Source of the DNA: Hyalella azteca
Taxonomy: Eukaryota > Arthropoda > Malacostraca > Amphipoda > Hyalellidae
DNA length: 64,000 nt
Reading direction: 5' to 3'
NCBI RefSeq assembly: GCF_000764305.2
Contig: NW_025938992.1
Coordinates: 1-64,000 of the forward strand
Notes under the pieces: generated by a model
The model's input: only the letters and a program-made list of their open reading frames with translations
Databases searched by the model: none
Told to the model about the DNA's origin: nothing
Made by a program: the position numbers and the translations under genes
In this document: piece after piece, positions 22,651 through 33,232 of the stretch
Layout: the number at the start of each line of letters is the position of its first letter
Position numbering within the stretch: position 1 is the first letter of the stretch

Positions 22651-25509
22651 ATCAAAAGTTGCCTCTTGAGCGTCAAAGCCTAAAATCTGTGAGAAAAGTC
22701 AGGACCAGCCTCACGCGTGTCAGATGTTCGTTAGAAGAAAGCGCCATTGGGGGACACAAAAGCAAGTCGTTCTCTGAGGGCCAAGAAGCCGCGCTCCGTT
22801 TAAGAGCAACGTGTTCAGGAGCACCAACTCGAACAACGCGATGGAGAAGAAATACGGCCTACAATTGCACCACCTTTTGTTGTTATACCTACAACCCAGT
22901 TAAAATTTAAGGCTGTGGCGCGGTTGTTTATCGGCGTGGAGGGAGATTATGAGCGCGGAACGGCAGATTGGCCGCTTCTCCCAAATCTCGGTGATATAGC
23001 GCTCGTCGGCGAGAGGCGATGGACGGGGCGATAATTTGCGCGAGACTTTACGGTTGTTTACAAACGAGGGGCCGCCTGCTACTCACGACCATGTTTCGGC
23101 TGCTATATATATAATCGATTCCTCAATCGAACACGTGCGTGCGTAAGTTGGTGATCGAACCTAAACTTAAACTTTGACATCCACTCCCATTGAACAAAAC
23201 ACCGTTAAAGATATCGTATACCGATGTTTACACAGAAACACAGCATTTTTAGACATCTCAGAACACTGCCACTTTCTTGTTTCATGGAATACTTCTATCT
23301 GACAAAAAGAACGTGAGCTCAGTTCATAATCAATTTAAATGATTTGAATGCTTACAGTTTGACTAAAAGCTCGTTCTGCGTTGATGTATGTAAGTACACG
23401 CGTACGTTTGTCAAGGCATATGATGGAACGAAATGAGAATTGATTGTACAAATTTTTTAAGCTTACGTGTTGTAAGATAATAATTTCATTAATTATAGGA
23501 CAAAAATTTCTGAATTTATTTGGCTATCTTGAAAAACTTCAGGATGTTTGAAGGCATGGAAATATGATTAAGGGTGCAAGAGCAGAAAAATACTTGATTA
23601 GTACGTGGCAGTAGTAAAGTAATGCTTGTAGCTCCAAGAGATAAATTTCTAATTCATGTCATAACACACATAACTAATACGTAAGCTGTTAATTGTCAGA
23701 AAAAGCAACAGGTTAACTTTCGATTATGCATTCAGGGCCTATAAGCATTTTATTAAATGTTCAGATCGCTATGAGTTGGGATGAAACTGCTTGATATTGT
23801 GATGACTGCATTGCCTGATAATAGGCATTAAACAATGTACCTTCGATTATTCAAACAAGGTCTAAAAAATTTCAATATTTTCAGGCGAGTTTCACAGATA
23901 TATCATATCGCGGTGCGGTTCAAATAATTCCTTCAGTGTAGTATGATCGTTTCATTCAATGGCGGTTACTGGGCGTGAGTGTCATACATAGCGTACATAG
24001 CTCTGCTCAGGCATCACACTACTTTTTGAGCGATTAAAAAAAGTTTAGTCATTAGTTTGAACAACCTCGATGACAAAACCTGGTCAATGCTCTACGGTTC
24101 TTCTTCCTCATAGTTACTTTATCATGTTCGCAGAGCGAAATTTGTTGCTGGCCTCTTTAAATGTTTAAATATTATTCCTGTTTAACTTGATGCAGCTTGA
24201 GGCAGTCAGTAGTTTACCCGAAGTTACACGTACGATCGAGTTTGCCCTGACGCAGATGCCGGGTGGGCTGCGCTGCATCCGGCGTTAGTTTAAAAGTTGT
24301 AGTAGTGGTGATCACACGTGAACGGCAAACGTTGCTCATTGCAATCCTGCAATAGTAGTGGGAAAAGTAAACTTGTGAAGTATTAGACTTGAAAATTATA
24401 TATTTTAAAAGTTGAACATTACTAGAAATGTATTCGTTTTTATGTACAATGGTTCTGCAAGTGGAGTTCATTGGAAACACGTCAGCGCTACCGGTATTAC
24501 GGGAATATAGGCTTAGCCTAGTGTCGCCATTATGCCGGCATTCTACTTCGTTGAGAAGATTCCGAAACTGGCAGTAATGGAAATTTTTAACTCCAGGTAT
24601 ATGCTGACATGATCATGTTTTTTTAGCTGCTCGTGTCCATATACATCTATCTCATCGAGAAAGCTGGACCCATGTGTGGAAATCACTCAAGTTCAACTGC
24701 ATGGTTAGGCTTAGTCTTCACCAGTCAAGCAGTCACCATGTCGCTGCAAGAGAAACGCGGACAGCGTACAAACATGGATAGAAATCGTATAGTCTCAAGT
24801 TCAACTCCGTAAGTAATCAAGTGATTGGTTCATTGTAATTATATGCTTGCTTTTCGTTGTATCCTAGAGTTTGGTAGTACCAGAGTGAAATCGAAGTATT
24901 GTAAATTGGGTAATTTTCGAAGAATTGCATATTAATAGAGCATAAATTTCCGAACTTTCCATTGAACATGGCAATGTTAGGATGGTCGAAAGTTCTTACT
25001 GGAATTTTGACGATAGCATTTGATCTATTCTTCTTGACAACCTCTGTAGGAAGAATTTTATAGGCTTGCAAATCAGTTCGATAGACCAATTGGTACGGCT
25101 GAATGTGTTAGAATGTTTCGCACATGCATAATTAACTGCAAGCTACCACTCGTGTCTGAATATGTTCCTCTTTGTCATACAGTTCCCCCATTTGTCGTAA
25201 TGTGTAGTCACCGTCAACACCGCACCTAGGTATCACCATTTGACACGTTCACACTCCCTACTAATATACGAATGTTATTGGCGAAGGACGGAGCATCGTT
25301 AGCCACACAACTCATGGACATCCAGTCCCGACAACTAGTTACTAAATGGTCAATTCTCGCCAAGTGTTAATTGGTCTCCGTTAAACTGAGACCTGAGAGA
25401 CTAGTTTAAATGAAACGTTGGCATATGACGGTTATCACTTCAATGTCGACCTGGCTTCATTAAATTTATTTTTTCAATATATTTTTCCAGTTGCCAAACG
25501 TTTCATTGN
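22651..25509. other. No recognised gene; GC-rich island at 22700-23100
   Basis: 22700-23100 is the longest GC-rich island in the left half of the window. An open frame crosses part of it (22626-22910) but carries no domain I know. It is followed by a TATA-like run at 23104-23113. The rest, to the N at 25509, is AT-rich and unannotated. Confidence 0.35.
23100..23175 (+). promoter_or_regulatory. Possible core promoter
   Basis: CTATATATATAATCG at about 23103-23117 lies just after a GC-rich island and ~30 bp before CAATCGAACACGTGCG, giving a TATA box, initiator-distance geometry and an E-box-like CACGTG. No downstream gene is recognised, so this is only a suggestion. Confidence 0.15.
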
Positions 25510-25645
25510 TATGGACAACTAATTCAAGAATGTGAAATAATTGATTGAATTCAGAATGAAGACAAATTTTAACTGGACGAATGTCTAATTTTGAGGACTT
25601 GGCAAAGCAAACTTAAGGCTCTTCAAGAAGCTGTCACTGAACCAC
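25510..25645 (+). repeat. 136-bp exact duplicate, copy 1
   Basis: Identical by eye to 27421-27556. It follows the N at 25509 directly and leads into the 18-bp minisatellite. Absence of any difference between the copies, with an N touching both, points to an unmerged assembly overlap or haplotype join. Confidence 0.9.
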
Positions 25646-25654
25646 GGCACAGGG

Positions 25655-26587
25655 CAAGGCAGCGCCTTGTGGTAAGGTAGCGACTTATGGCAAATAAGCG
25701 TCTTATGGCATGATAGCGACTTATGGCCAGGTAGCGACTTGTGCAAGGTAGCGACGTATGGCAAGGTAGCGTCTAATGGCATGATAGCGACTTATGGCAA
25801 GGTAGCGATTTATGGCAAGGTAGCGACTTATTGCAAGGTAGCGACTTATTGCAAGGGTGCGACTAATGGCAAGAAAGCGACTTATGGCAAGGTAGCGACT
25901 TATGGCAATGAAGCTACTTATGGCAAGGTAGCGATTTATGGTAAAGAAGCGACTTATGGCAAGGTAACAACTTATGGCAAGGTAGCGACTTATGGCAAGG
26001 TAGCGACTTATGGCAAGGTAGCGACTTATGTCATGGTAGCGACTTATGGTATGGTAGCAACTTATGGCATGGTAGCTACTTATGGGAGGTAGCGTCTTAT
26101 GGAATGGCAGCGACTTGTGGGAAGGTAGTGACTTAAGGCAAGGAAGCGACTTATGGTAGGTAGCGTCTTATGGCATGGCAGCGACTTATGGGAAGGTAGT
26201 GACTTATGGCATGGTAGCGACTTGAGGGAAGGTAGCGACTTATGGCAAGGTAGAGGTCTATGGTAAGGTAGCGACTTTTGGCAGTGTAGCGACTTATGGC
26301 AAGGTAACGACATATGGCAAGGTAGCGACTTATGGCAAGGTAACGACTTATGGCAAGGTGGCGTCTTATGGCAATGTAACGACTTATGGCAAGGTAGCGA
26401 CTTATGGCAAGGCAGAGGTCTATGGTAAGGTAGCGATTTTTGGCAGTGTAGCGACTTATGGCAAGGTAACGACATATGGCAAGGTAGCGACTTATGACAA
26501 TGTAACGACTTATGGCAAGGTAGCGACTTATGGCAAGGTAGCGACTTATGGCAAGGTAGCGACTTACTGCAACGTAGCGACTTACTA
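25655..26587 (+). repeat. 18-bp minisatellite, about 50 units
   Basis: Consensus GTAGCGACTTATGGCAAG with point variants. Because 18 is divisible by three, the plus strand is open as VATYGK repeats and the minus strand as SLPCHK and RYLAIS repeats, giving spurious ORFs of up to 178 codons. There is no start context, signal peptide or non-repetitive domain. A higher-order block around 26222-26320 recurs near 26390-26500. Confidence 0.95.
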
Positions 26588-26628
26588 AAAAGAAGAGCAA
26601 GCTCTTCATGGCCCATGTCAGGAGTCGT

Positions 26629-26714
26629 CTAGTAGGTGGTATAGTGCACTAGTAGGTGGTGGTGCACTAGTAGGTGGTGGTGCACTAGTAGGTGGTGGTG
26701 CACTAGTAGGTGGT
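26629..26714 (+). repeat. 18-bp repeat ACTAGTAGGTGGTGGTGC, left array
   Basis: About five units, cut by the N at 26715. The same repeat (with AGTGC) resumes at 27558, immediately after another N. Confidence 0.9.
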
Positions 26715-26715
26715 N

Positions 26716-26860
26716 CAGGCCACAACAGGCCTATTATTCAGCGCCGACATCACTATGATACGATATGATATATAATATGATGTTATATGATATGATATTA
26801 TATAATATGAAATGATTTGATATGATATGATATTATATGATATGATATGATAAATGATAA
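26716..26860 (+). pseudogene. LINE 3' terminus with degenerate (TATGA)n tail
   Basis: CAGGCCTATTATTCAGCG and 'CCGACATCACTATGATA' are the last bases of the repeated LINE family, followed by ~110 bp of TATGA-derived sequence with ATATAATATGA variants. Only the extreme 3' end is present after the N. Confidence 0.8.
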
Positions 26861-27190
26861 ATCACGGTTAAATCAATTATCAATTGAATCAATTGTCAGT
26901 TAAATCAATTATCAGCGGAATCAATTATCAAATATATTAATTATCAGTTAGATCAATTATCAGTCTTATAAATTATCAGTTGATTCAATTATCAGCTAAA
27001 TCATTTATCTGTTAAATCAATTATCTGTTAAATCCATTATCAGCTAATCATTTATCAGTTGAATCAATTATCTGTTAAATCAACTATCAATTAATTCAAT
27101 TATCAGCTAAATCAATTATCAGTTAAATCAATTATCAATTAAATCAAATATTAATTAAATCTGTTATCAGGCCAATTATTAATTAATTAT
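26861..27190 (+). repeat. Degenerate AAATCAATTATCAGTT repeat
   Basis: About 18-20 variants of a 16-20-bp unit (AATCAATTATCAGTTA) in tandem, strongly diverged from one another. Non-coding. Confidence 0.85.
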
Positions 27191-27208
27191 TTCTAGGATT
27201 CTAGGATA

Positions 27209-27420
27209 CACTGTTAGGAAAAACGGTGAAAAAACGGTCCCACCGGCATTCTAGTGGCCGGTCACCCCGTGAAAATAAACTGTTTTGCCGTTATTATCAG
27301 ATGTTTTACGGTTTTCTAGTGTAAAACTAGAATAAAAACGGCGACGAAATGTTTCTTTTCACGTGCCGACCGGCCACTGAAACGCCGGTAATACCGTTAA
27401 CGGTAATTTTTCTAACAGTG
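27209..27420. mobile_element. TA-flanked MITE
   Basis: Starts CACTGTTAGGAAAAACGGT and ends with the complement (CTAACAGTG), flanked by TA at 27207-27208 and 27421-27422. Inverted similarity extends inward (CCGGCATTCTAGTGGCCGGTC against GACCGGCCACTGAAACGCCGG), so the 212-bp element is nearly one hairpin. The TA duplication suits mobilisation by a Tc1/mariner-type transposase. The ends do not match the mariner copies in this window. Confidence 0.85.
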
Positions 27421-27556
27421 TATGGACAACTAATTCAAGAATGTGAAATAATTGATTGAATTCAGAATGAAGACAAATTTTAACTGGACGAATGTCTAAT
27501 TTTGAGGACTTGGCAAAGCAAACTTAAGGCTCTTCAAGAAGCTGTCACTGAACCAC
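27421..27556 (+). repeat. 136-bp exact duplicate, copy 2
   Basis: Same sequence as 25510-25645. It starts exactly at the TA that flanks the MITE and ends at the N at 27557. Confidence 0.9.
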
Positions 27557-27557
27557 N

Positions 27558-27618
27558 ACTAGTAGGTGGTAGTGCACTAGTAGGTGGTAGTGCACTAGTA
27601 GGTGGTAGTGCACTAGTG
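27558..27618 (+). repeat. 18-bp repeat ACTAGTAGGTGGTAGTGC, right array
   Basis: About three units after the N, then unique sequence. It is the likely continuation of the array that stops at 26714. Confidence 0.85.
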
Positions 27619-27984
27619 CAGTTCCATCATCATTAAGGAGCCACAAGACGATAATCCAACGCAGGGATGGGCACAAAGGTTGGCAACAGGAACGTCACAG
27701 GTGGGAGTAGCAGGGATGGTGGCTGAAGATAATCTGTATGTAGGCGGCCAGCGTTGCCCGACTTCGGCTTCGCTAGAGGGAAAACCTCGAACACTGTTTA
27801 GCAAGGTCGCGACCTGCCTGGCCGCTGAAAAACTGCGTTAAATTTAAAAATGTGATAGTGACGAAATGAATTTTTTCGCGCATCAAACCACTATTGTTAC
27901 TTGTTCATTAATAATCGACCAACTATTTTAACTACCACATATTTTTAAGATTTCTTTAACTTTAATAGTTTATCTTCTTTATTG
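27619..27984. other. No gene recognised
   Basis: 27640-27830 is GC-rich. A 63-codon minus frame spans it without any known motif. Confidence 0.35.
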
Positions 27985-28440
27985 TAACGAAGGCAGACTT
28001 GTGTACGATGACTGATTCATGAAAATAGCCGAGCCACAGTACTGGGGGAGACTAAAATAATAATGTTCAACGTTAACTAAGCTGAGATAGCTCACTGACT
28101 AGCGCAGGAGATGCACGTATACGTAGACATGTATATTATTTTGGCCCATTGACGATTGCTCTATCTAATAAGACTAAATACTATGCAGTTTAATATTAAT
28201 GAATATCGTTCTGATTGTACGGCCAACAGGTGCGTGTCAAATTTGATGCGTGGCAAAGCAGGTGCGGGTCAAGAAATAAATGAATTATGAAGTTCAGGAA
28301 ATTCCTTCATGTATGTTCATTTGCTGTGACATAAATGTTGAGTCATCTTATGGCTTTTATATCCGGGCAAATGAATAAAGCCATCAGATTCAATGTAATG
28401 CCTGGCAATAAATTGATAGAAATGTATAATCTGAAATATA
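27985..28440 (+). repeat. Dispersed repeat R2, copy 1
   Basis: Closely matches 47035-47450 ('GAAGGCAGACTTGTGTACGA', 'TTCAACGTTAACTAAGCTGA', 'GCGGCAAAGCAGGTGCGGGT' variants). Fragments also occur inverted at 43000-43090 and direct at 44150-44215. It directly precedes an R1 copy here (interrupted by the mariner) and also at 47 kb, so R2 and R1 may be parts of one element. Confidence 0.75.
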
Positions 28441-28442
28441 TA

Positions 28443-29766
28443 CAGGGTCCGCCATATTTATGGCAACGCATGTTTTTTATTATTTCTCAATGAAACAAAC
28501 AGGAGCGTTGTTTTTTATTGGATGAGCTAGTAGCCAAGAATTACCTAAACAATTCTCAGACATATTTATTCAATATGACCTCCCTTATTTTTAATGACGG
28601 CCTCCAATGTGCGCGGGAAAGCTTCACAGGAGACACGCAGCATTTCTTGAGGGATCAAGTCCCATTCTGGTGTCAATTTAGAGTTCAAACTATCCAAAGA
28701 ATCATGAGGTGTTCTGCAGACCATACTATCTAAAAATGGCCCACACAGAAAAGTCGAGAGGATTCAAATCAGGGCTTCTTGAGGGCCATTCAGTTTTGCT
28801 AATGAACGCTGGGATGTGACCCTGAATCCAGTTTTGGGTCATGTTTGAGTCATGTGATGGGGCAGTCTTGTTGAAAACTCCATGGTGAGCTGTTTAAGTG
28901 CTTACGGATAACAACAAGTGCTTAAGGTAACACCTTAAGTGCTTAAGGTAACAACACAGCTTCCAAAATGTCCGTAATGTATCGCTGACTGTTCAATTTC
29001 ACTCATGAGGGGACAAAAACCAGTGGGGACCTCCAAGTGGCGGTTACCGCGGCCCAAGCCATCACGGACGTGGGATTTTGACGTCGTGTTGCTGTTCTGG
29101 TTGCCACAGATCAATCCCGACTTCAAACTCTGTCATTTTAACGGTTAACGCTTTGTTCAATGTCAAATTTTTTCTCGTCACTGAACACCAAGTTGGGCAG
29201 TATGCCATCCTCAATGAGATCCAGAATATGCTGGCATCTTTCGAGCTTCATTCGTTCATGACGGTCTGTCAGTTCATGTCTTTTTTGCATCTTGTAAGGG
29301 TAGGTTTTGAGGTCAACTCTGAGGTCATCAACTCTCTGCATTGATGTCTGAATGACTCCTGCTCATGCAGCCAATTTTGCAGTTGAGCGACGAGGGTTTC
29401 TCCTTAACTTCTCCCTCGTGTTTTTGACCAATTGTTTTGTTCGGACACTTCGTTTCCTTCCTTGACCAGGTATATTGCATGTTTCACCAGTTTCCTTGAA
29501 TTTTTTTACCACCTTCCACTCAGTTTCTCGACGAATTTGGAGCATTTTTGCAATGACTGAATTACTCCCGCTCTTTTCATGAAGGGTTACAATTGCATTT
29601 CTATCTACTGCCATAAGTAATAGTAAATTTAAACACCTTAGACTTCTACAATATAAAATAGATGAATTAACAGATGATATTAAGCTTCATTATAAAAGAA
29701 AAGTCTCCTAGAAACTGATTTATTTAATATAGCAAACATCCGTTGCCATAAATATGGCGGACCCTG
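28443..29766 (-). mobile_element. Tc1/mariner-superfamily transposon, near full length
   Basis: 1324 bp bounded by TA (28441-28442, 29767-29768). The terminal inverted repeats are a perfect 26-bp match beginning CAGGGTCCGCCATATT and ending TATGGCAACG, with weaker matching beyond. The transposase lies on the minus strand but is frameshifted. It is inserted between repeat R2 and an R1 copy. It belongs to the same family as 6773-7948. Confidence 0.95.
28500..29614 (-). pseudogene. Tc1/mariner transposase, frameshifted
   Basis: From 29614 the minus strand starts 'MAVDRNAIVTLHEKSGSNSV', the first helix-turn-helix of the paired-like DNA-binding domain; then 'GQGRKRSVRTKQ' (GRPR-like linker), and 'LRRNPRRSTAKLAAEA' for the second. 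The catalytic core shows 'PNLVFSDEKKFDIEQ' (first Asp), 'WSFQQD' near 28885 (second) and 'SPDLNPLDF' near 28770 (third). At least three frame changes and stops separate these blocks, so the gene is dead although all three aspartate motifs are still legible. The inverted-repeat ends remain intact and could be moved in trans. Confidence 0.9.
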
Positions 29767-29768
29767 TA

Positions 29769-31210
29769 TAACGCCAAAAACATTTGCCGGCATTTGAAGT
29801 GCCTATAGCTCATTGATTACTGCTCTCAAATAATAGGCATAGCTATTGGAGAATTAATTTAAATGAATAGCATAGTGATTGTTCAGGAAACATATGCGAG
29901 TCATATGTGATCGATGGATTAGATCTCAAATTCACTCGTAAGATTTTGAAGTGGAAATTAACTATATATAAATTCAAAATTCAGTTTTTTTTTGCGTATA
30001 ATTATTTAAATACCACATCATATTGAGGAAAATTCGTCTTATTATGGAACAAATTTCTGTCGTCCTATGGGACTCATTTCTGTTCCAAAAGAACGGAGCG
30101 TTTAGTTAGTTGAGAATTTAATTTGATGCAAATAAATAATCGGCAACATATATACGTTTAACTTTTTTATTTGGGCAGTTTCCACATTATCGTGGAGTAG
30201 GTTGCGTGTTATAAGTCTTTTGCCTGCAGAATGGATTGTATTCGCAGCACTACTTCAGTCATAGATACGCTGCTGCGAGATGCAATCAATTGCGATCTCT
30301 TAACCAGCGTTCAAATTATTTTACCTCTATTTATATACATTCCCCGACGTTTGCTCAATGTGATTCGGAATTATGACCATAAATACTGAACACTTCCTGA
30401 TGAGTTTCATCAATCACTTATTTAGAGGAGTAACTAAGTAAGTTATCACTGGGCACGAATGCACCTGCATTATAAGAGGTTGGACTAAATCGCTTCGTTC
30501 GTAACAAGTGTATAATTAAAGAAATTAAAAGGAGGCAATATTCACAATGATGTGGGCGAAATTTAAGGGCGCAATGGGCACAGCAGTGCGATACTTTTTT
30601 AAAATCTTAGCCGAATTGATCTGATGCACTCCAGATTTGGGTAAATTAGCATCAAATATTTCTACACACTTGGAAAAAGTCCCGTATAGTAGTTAAAATT
30701 TTCACGAACATTTATTGTATATTTAGCGAATGTTTTCTCTTAAGTAGATATTGCTTGGCAGGATTCATGTCAGATTTCACATCATCAAGGTCTGCGTCCA
30801 CAGCAATACTTTTCTTCATTAAACCTCTTCAGGCTCAAATTGATCACCATTCAGAATCTGACTGAAAAACTTGCCGATGGATGGGAATGAGGGTGGTGAT
30901 GACGTACGAAAGTTGTTATAAGAATTAGAGGCGTTGACTAGAATCACATTAAATATTCTCAAACGTTTGCTCCTAGAAACAGTTTTCATTAGTCAAATAA
31001 AGCCAACAGTGAATAGCAAATTAATATCAATATGCGGATTGCCGATTAGCAATGAACTAACAAATCGTCTGCCATCTCGATCAAAGACTGGCTTGCCAAC
31101 GGCGCTTCACCCATCGATATGACTTGTTCTGTTACCCACCAAAGAGTTTTGTTATCCGGAATTCATTATGTTTTCAGTAATTGCAGACTAAATTTGATCG
31201 AGTCACACCA
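29769..31210 (+). repeat. R1 long repeat, copy 1 (plus)
   Basis: Begins 'CATTTGAAGTGCCTATAGCT' at about 29798 and ends in 'TTGCAGACTAAATTTGATCG'. Recognised by shared blocks with the other copies: CATATGTGATCGATGGAT, 'AATTTGATGCAAATAAATAA', 'CACATCATCAAGGTCTGCGT', 'AACCTCTTCAGGCTCAAATT' and 'ATGACTTGTTCTGTTACCCA'. About 1.4 kb, no ORF above 62 codons. The mariner at 28443 lies at its left edge. Confidence 0.8.
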
Positions 31211-31289
31211 TTGTCAGGGTTAGGTTAAATAAATAAAAAGAAGAGACTAGAAACCTGCTGAAGCGCTCGCTGTTTCTGTGGATGAATTG

Positions 31290-31502
31290 CAGCTAAGTAG
31301 AGATCAGGTCTCTGCTATCGAAATCTGCGTGTGGTGATTTCGTAAAAGTATAGAAGTATACTCATGGCTTTTACAAGATCCTGAAGGATTAGTAGAATTT
31401 AACCAACAACAAGGTGCACGGCTATAAACTAAAAAACTGCGTTGCAACTCATCCACGCGACAACATTTCTTCTCGCATGTGGAACAGCCTCCCAGACTAG
31501 TA
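31290..31502 (+). pseudogene. LINE 3' fragment after R1 copy 1
   Basis: Contains the 'IEVYKYTHG'-equivalent DNA ('AAGTATACTCATGGCTTTTA') and 'CACGCGACAACATTTCTTCT', ending abruptly at 'GGAACAGCCTCCCAGACTAG', where another R1 copy starts. It is missing its 3' end and tail. Confidence 0.75.
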
Positions 31503-31930
31503 TAGGCATTTGAAGTGCCTATAGCTCATTGATTATTGCCCTCAAATAATAGGAATAACTATCAGAAAATTGATTCATATATATATCATAGCGATTTTTC
31601 TGGAAAGACGTGCGGGTCATATGTGGTCGATGGATTGGATCTTAAATTCATTTATAAGATTTTGAGGTAGAAATTCGCTATAAATAAATCCAAAGTTAAG
31701 TTTTTCATAAAATTATTTATATACTACATCATATCTGGGGGAAATTTTGTAGCACTATGGATTTCAGAATTGTTAGGTCATCTTACTGGGTTCATTTCTG
31801 TTCCAAGAGAGCTGAGCGTTCAGTTAGTTATTTGAGAATTCAATTTGATGCAAATAAATAATCTGAAACATATATATGGTTTTCTGGCTTTATGGAAATT
31901 GGGGCAGTTTCCGCATGAAAATTAAGTTTA
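31503..31930 (+). repeat. R1 copy 2 (plus, left portion only)
   Basis: Starts 'AGGCATTTGAAGTGCCTATA' and runs through 'GGTCATATGTGGTCGATGGA' to 'GGCAGTTTCCGCATGAAAAT', then leaves the family. It is joined directly to the truncated LINE on its left. Confidence 0.8.
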
Positions 31931-32307
31931 GGATTCATCTTTCAACATTTCTCCTGCTAAACGGCTATTTTACCCCGTTTTTCTTAGCTCGCTTTCGTGT
32001 CTGTGATGATCAAATCTTGCAATCAATATTTCACCAACTTTCCCGCTAGCTAGCGCTCTGAAACTTTTAGGGAAGCTCAGCTACCGATAACAATACAATA
32101 ATCAATAATTTGTTGCACGTTTCCAGGCGTATTTATTACCGAACCTTTCTTTATTACAGCCACGCACCCAGATAAATACGGGAACAACAATGTATCCCCT
32201 CGAATACAATTTTCTACAGAACTTACAGAAAAGAATTTTCTTTCGTGCATTTGCGTTGCCAACTGAAATGAGATGAATATTATGTAGGATGGCTGACCTT
32301 TGTGCAG
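31931..32307. other. No gene; short match to the 13.6-kb tandem repeat
   Basis: 31980-32070 contains AAATCTTGCAATCAATATTT and TCTGAAACTTTTAGG, resembling the 171-bp repeat at 13560. The rest is unannotated up to the LTR. Confidence 0.4.
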
Positions 32308-32825
32308 TGTTGGGGACTAGTCAATAAATAAATAAGCATTCTCTGACCCCGAACACTTGGCCAATGATCGCAAATAAAAAGGATGAATAAACACTGATAA
32401 GTTAAGAACAATAACAACTAAAGAGCGTTAAATACAAGAAAACAAAACTATAAACCGTGTATCTTTCTAGCCCTTGCCTTTACATTCTTAAGAATCCTTG
32501 GTTCGGAGCCCGCTGAAAAAAAAACACAAATAAATACAAATTAAGGACTTGAATTAACGGAACTCTAGCAAATGAATATAACACAAATAAAAACTAATAT
32601 AAATAATAATATTAAATATAACCAAAAATCCACCACTATATCAACACGAAGATGAACACGATAAATAATGCAAGTACGGTACTAACCTCTGTGGTGGATC
32701 TTATAGCAATGACAAGTTACAGGGCGGGTCTACACGAGATCACGTAATAGTAACTCAAAAACAAAATGACAAAAACGTAACCTAACTATCGATAAAACTA
32801 TTATATCTACAGGCGGTCCCTAACA
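32308..32825 (-). mobile_element. LTR of the gag-bearing retroelement
   Basis: On the minus strand it starts TGTTAGGGACCGCC and ends CCCCAACA, so the termini form the expected short inverted repeat (TGTTRGGG). The purine run GGTGGGGGGTGA (complement of 32826-32837) precedes it as polypurine tract. 518 bp. Together with the zinc-knuckle ORF upstream, this marks the 3' end of a BEL/Pao- or gypsy-like element. I found no matching 5' LTR. Confidence 0.75.
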
Positions 32826-32837
32826 TCACCCCCCACC
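32826..32837 (-). other. Polypurine tract
   Basis: The minus strand reads GGTGGGGGGTGA directly before the LTR. In LTR elements this RNase-H-resistant run primes plus-strand DNA synthesis. Confidence 0.65.
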
Positions 32838-33232
32838 AAGTGCAAAAATTCTATTATTGCACTTAACAATCCTATAAGACGTGAACAAATACGGGCGATG
32901 AAGGTTGCAGCATGAATTATGCTAATCTAACGCGAAACAGGTCAAGATTTCTTTTCTGTACAACTTTATTACACATAAATATACGCGCTAACTGGCTTAA
33001 AATTCTCACAGGATTTTTATGTACATTTATTTTACAACGGGACAAGACCAATTTAGAAATAACGCGATCAATAGGCAACACTTGGGATATACAGTACAAT
33101 TATACACACGAAATAGCGCGATCTGAAAAAATTCAAAACCTGGACATAGTGCGCAATAATACGAAATCTCTAAAACCCATAAATTTAGCACAAAGTGTCT
33201 AACGTTATGTGAAATTTCGGCTTCGTTAAACC

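Noticed and set aside
25655..26587. CRISPR array
   Set aside because: Units are contiguous variants without spacers, and the genome is eukaryotic.
25739..26616. ORFs of 117-178 codons repeating VATYGK, SLPCHK or RYLAIS on both strands
   Set aside because: An 18-bp tandem repeat without stops is open in several frames on both strands. No non-repetitive domain or start context.
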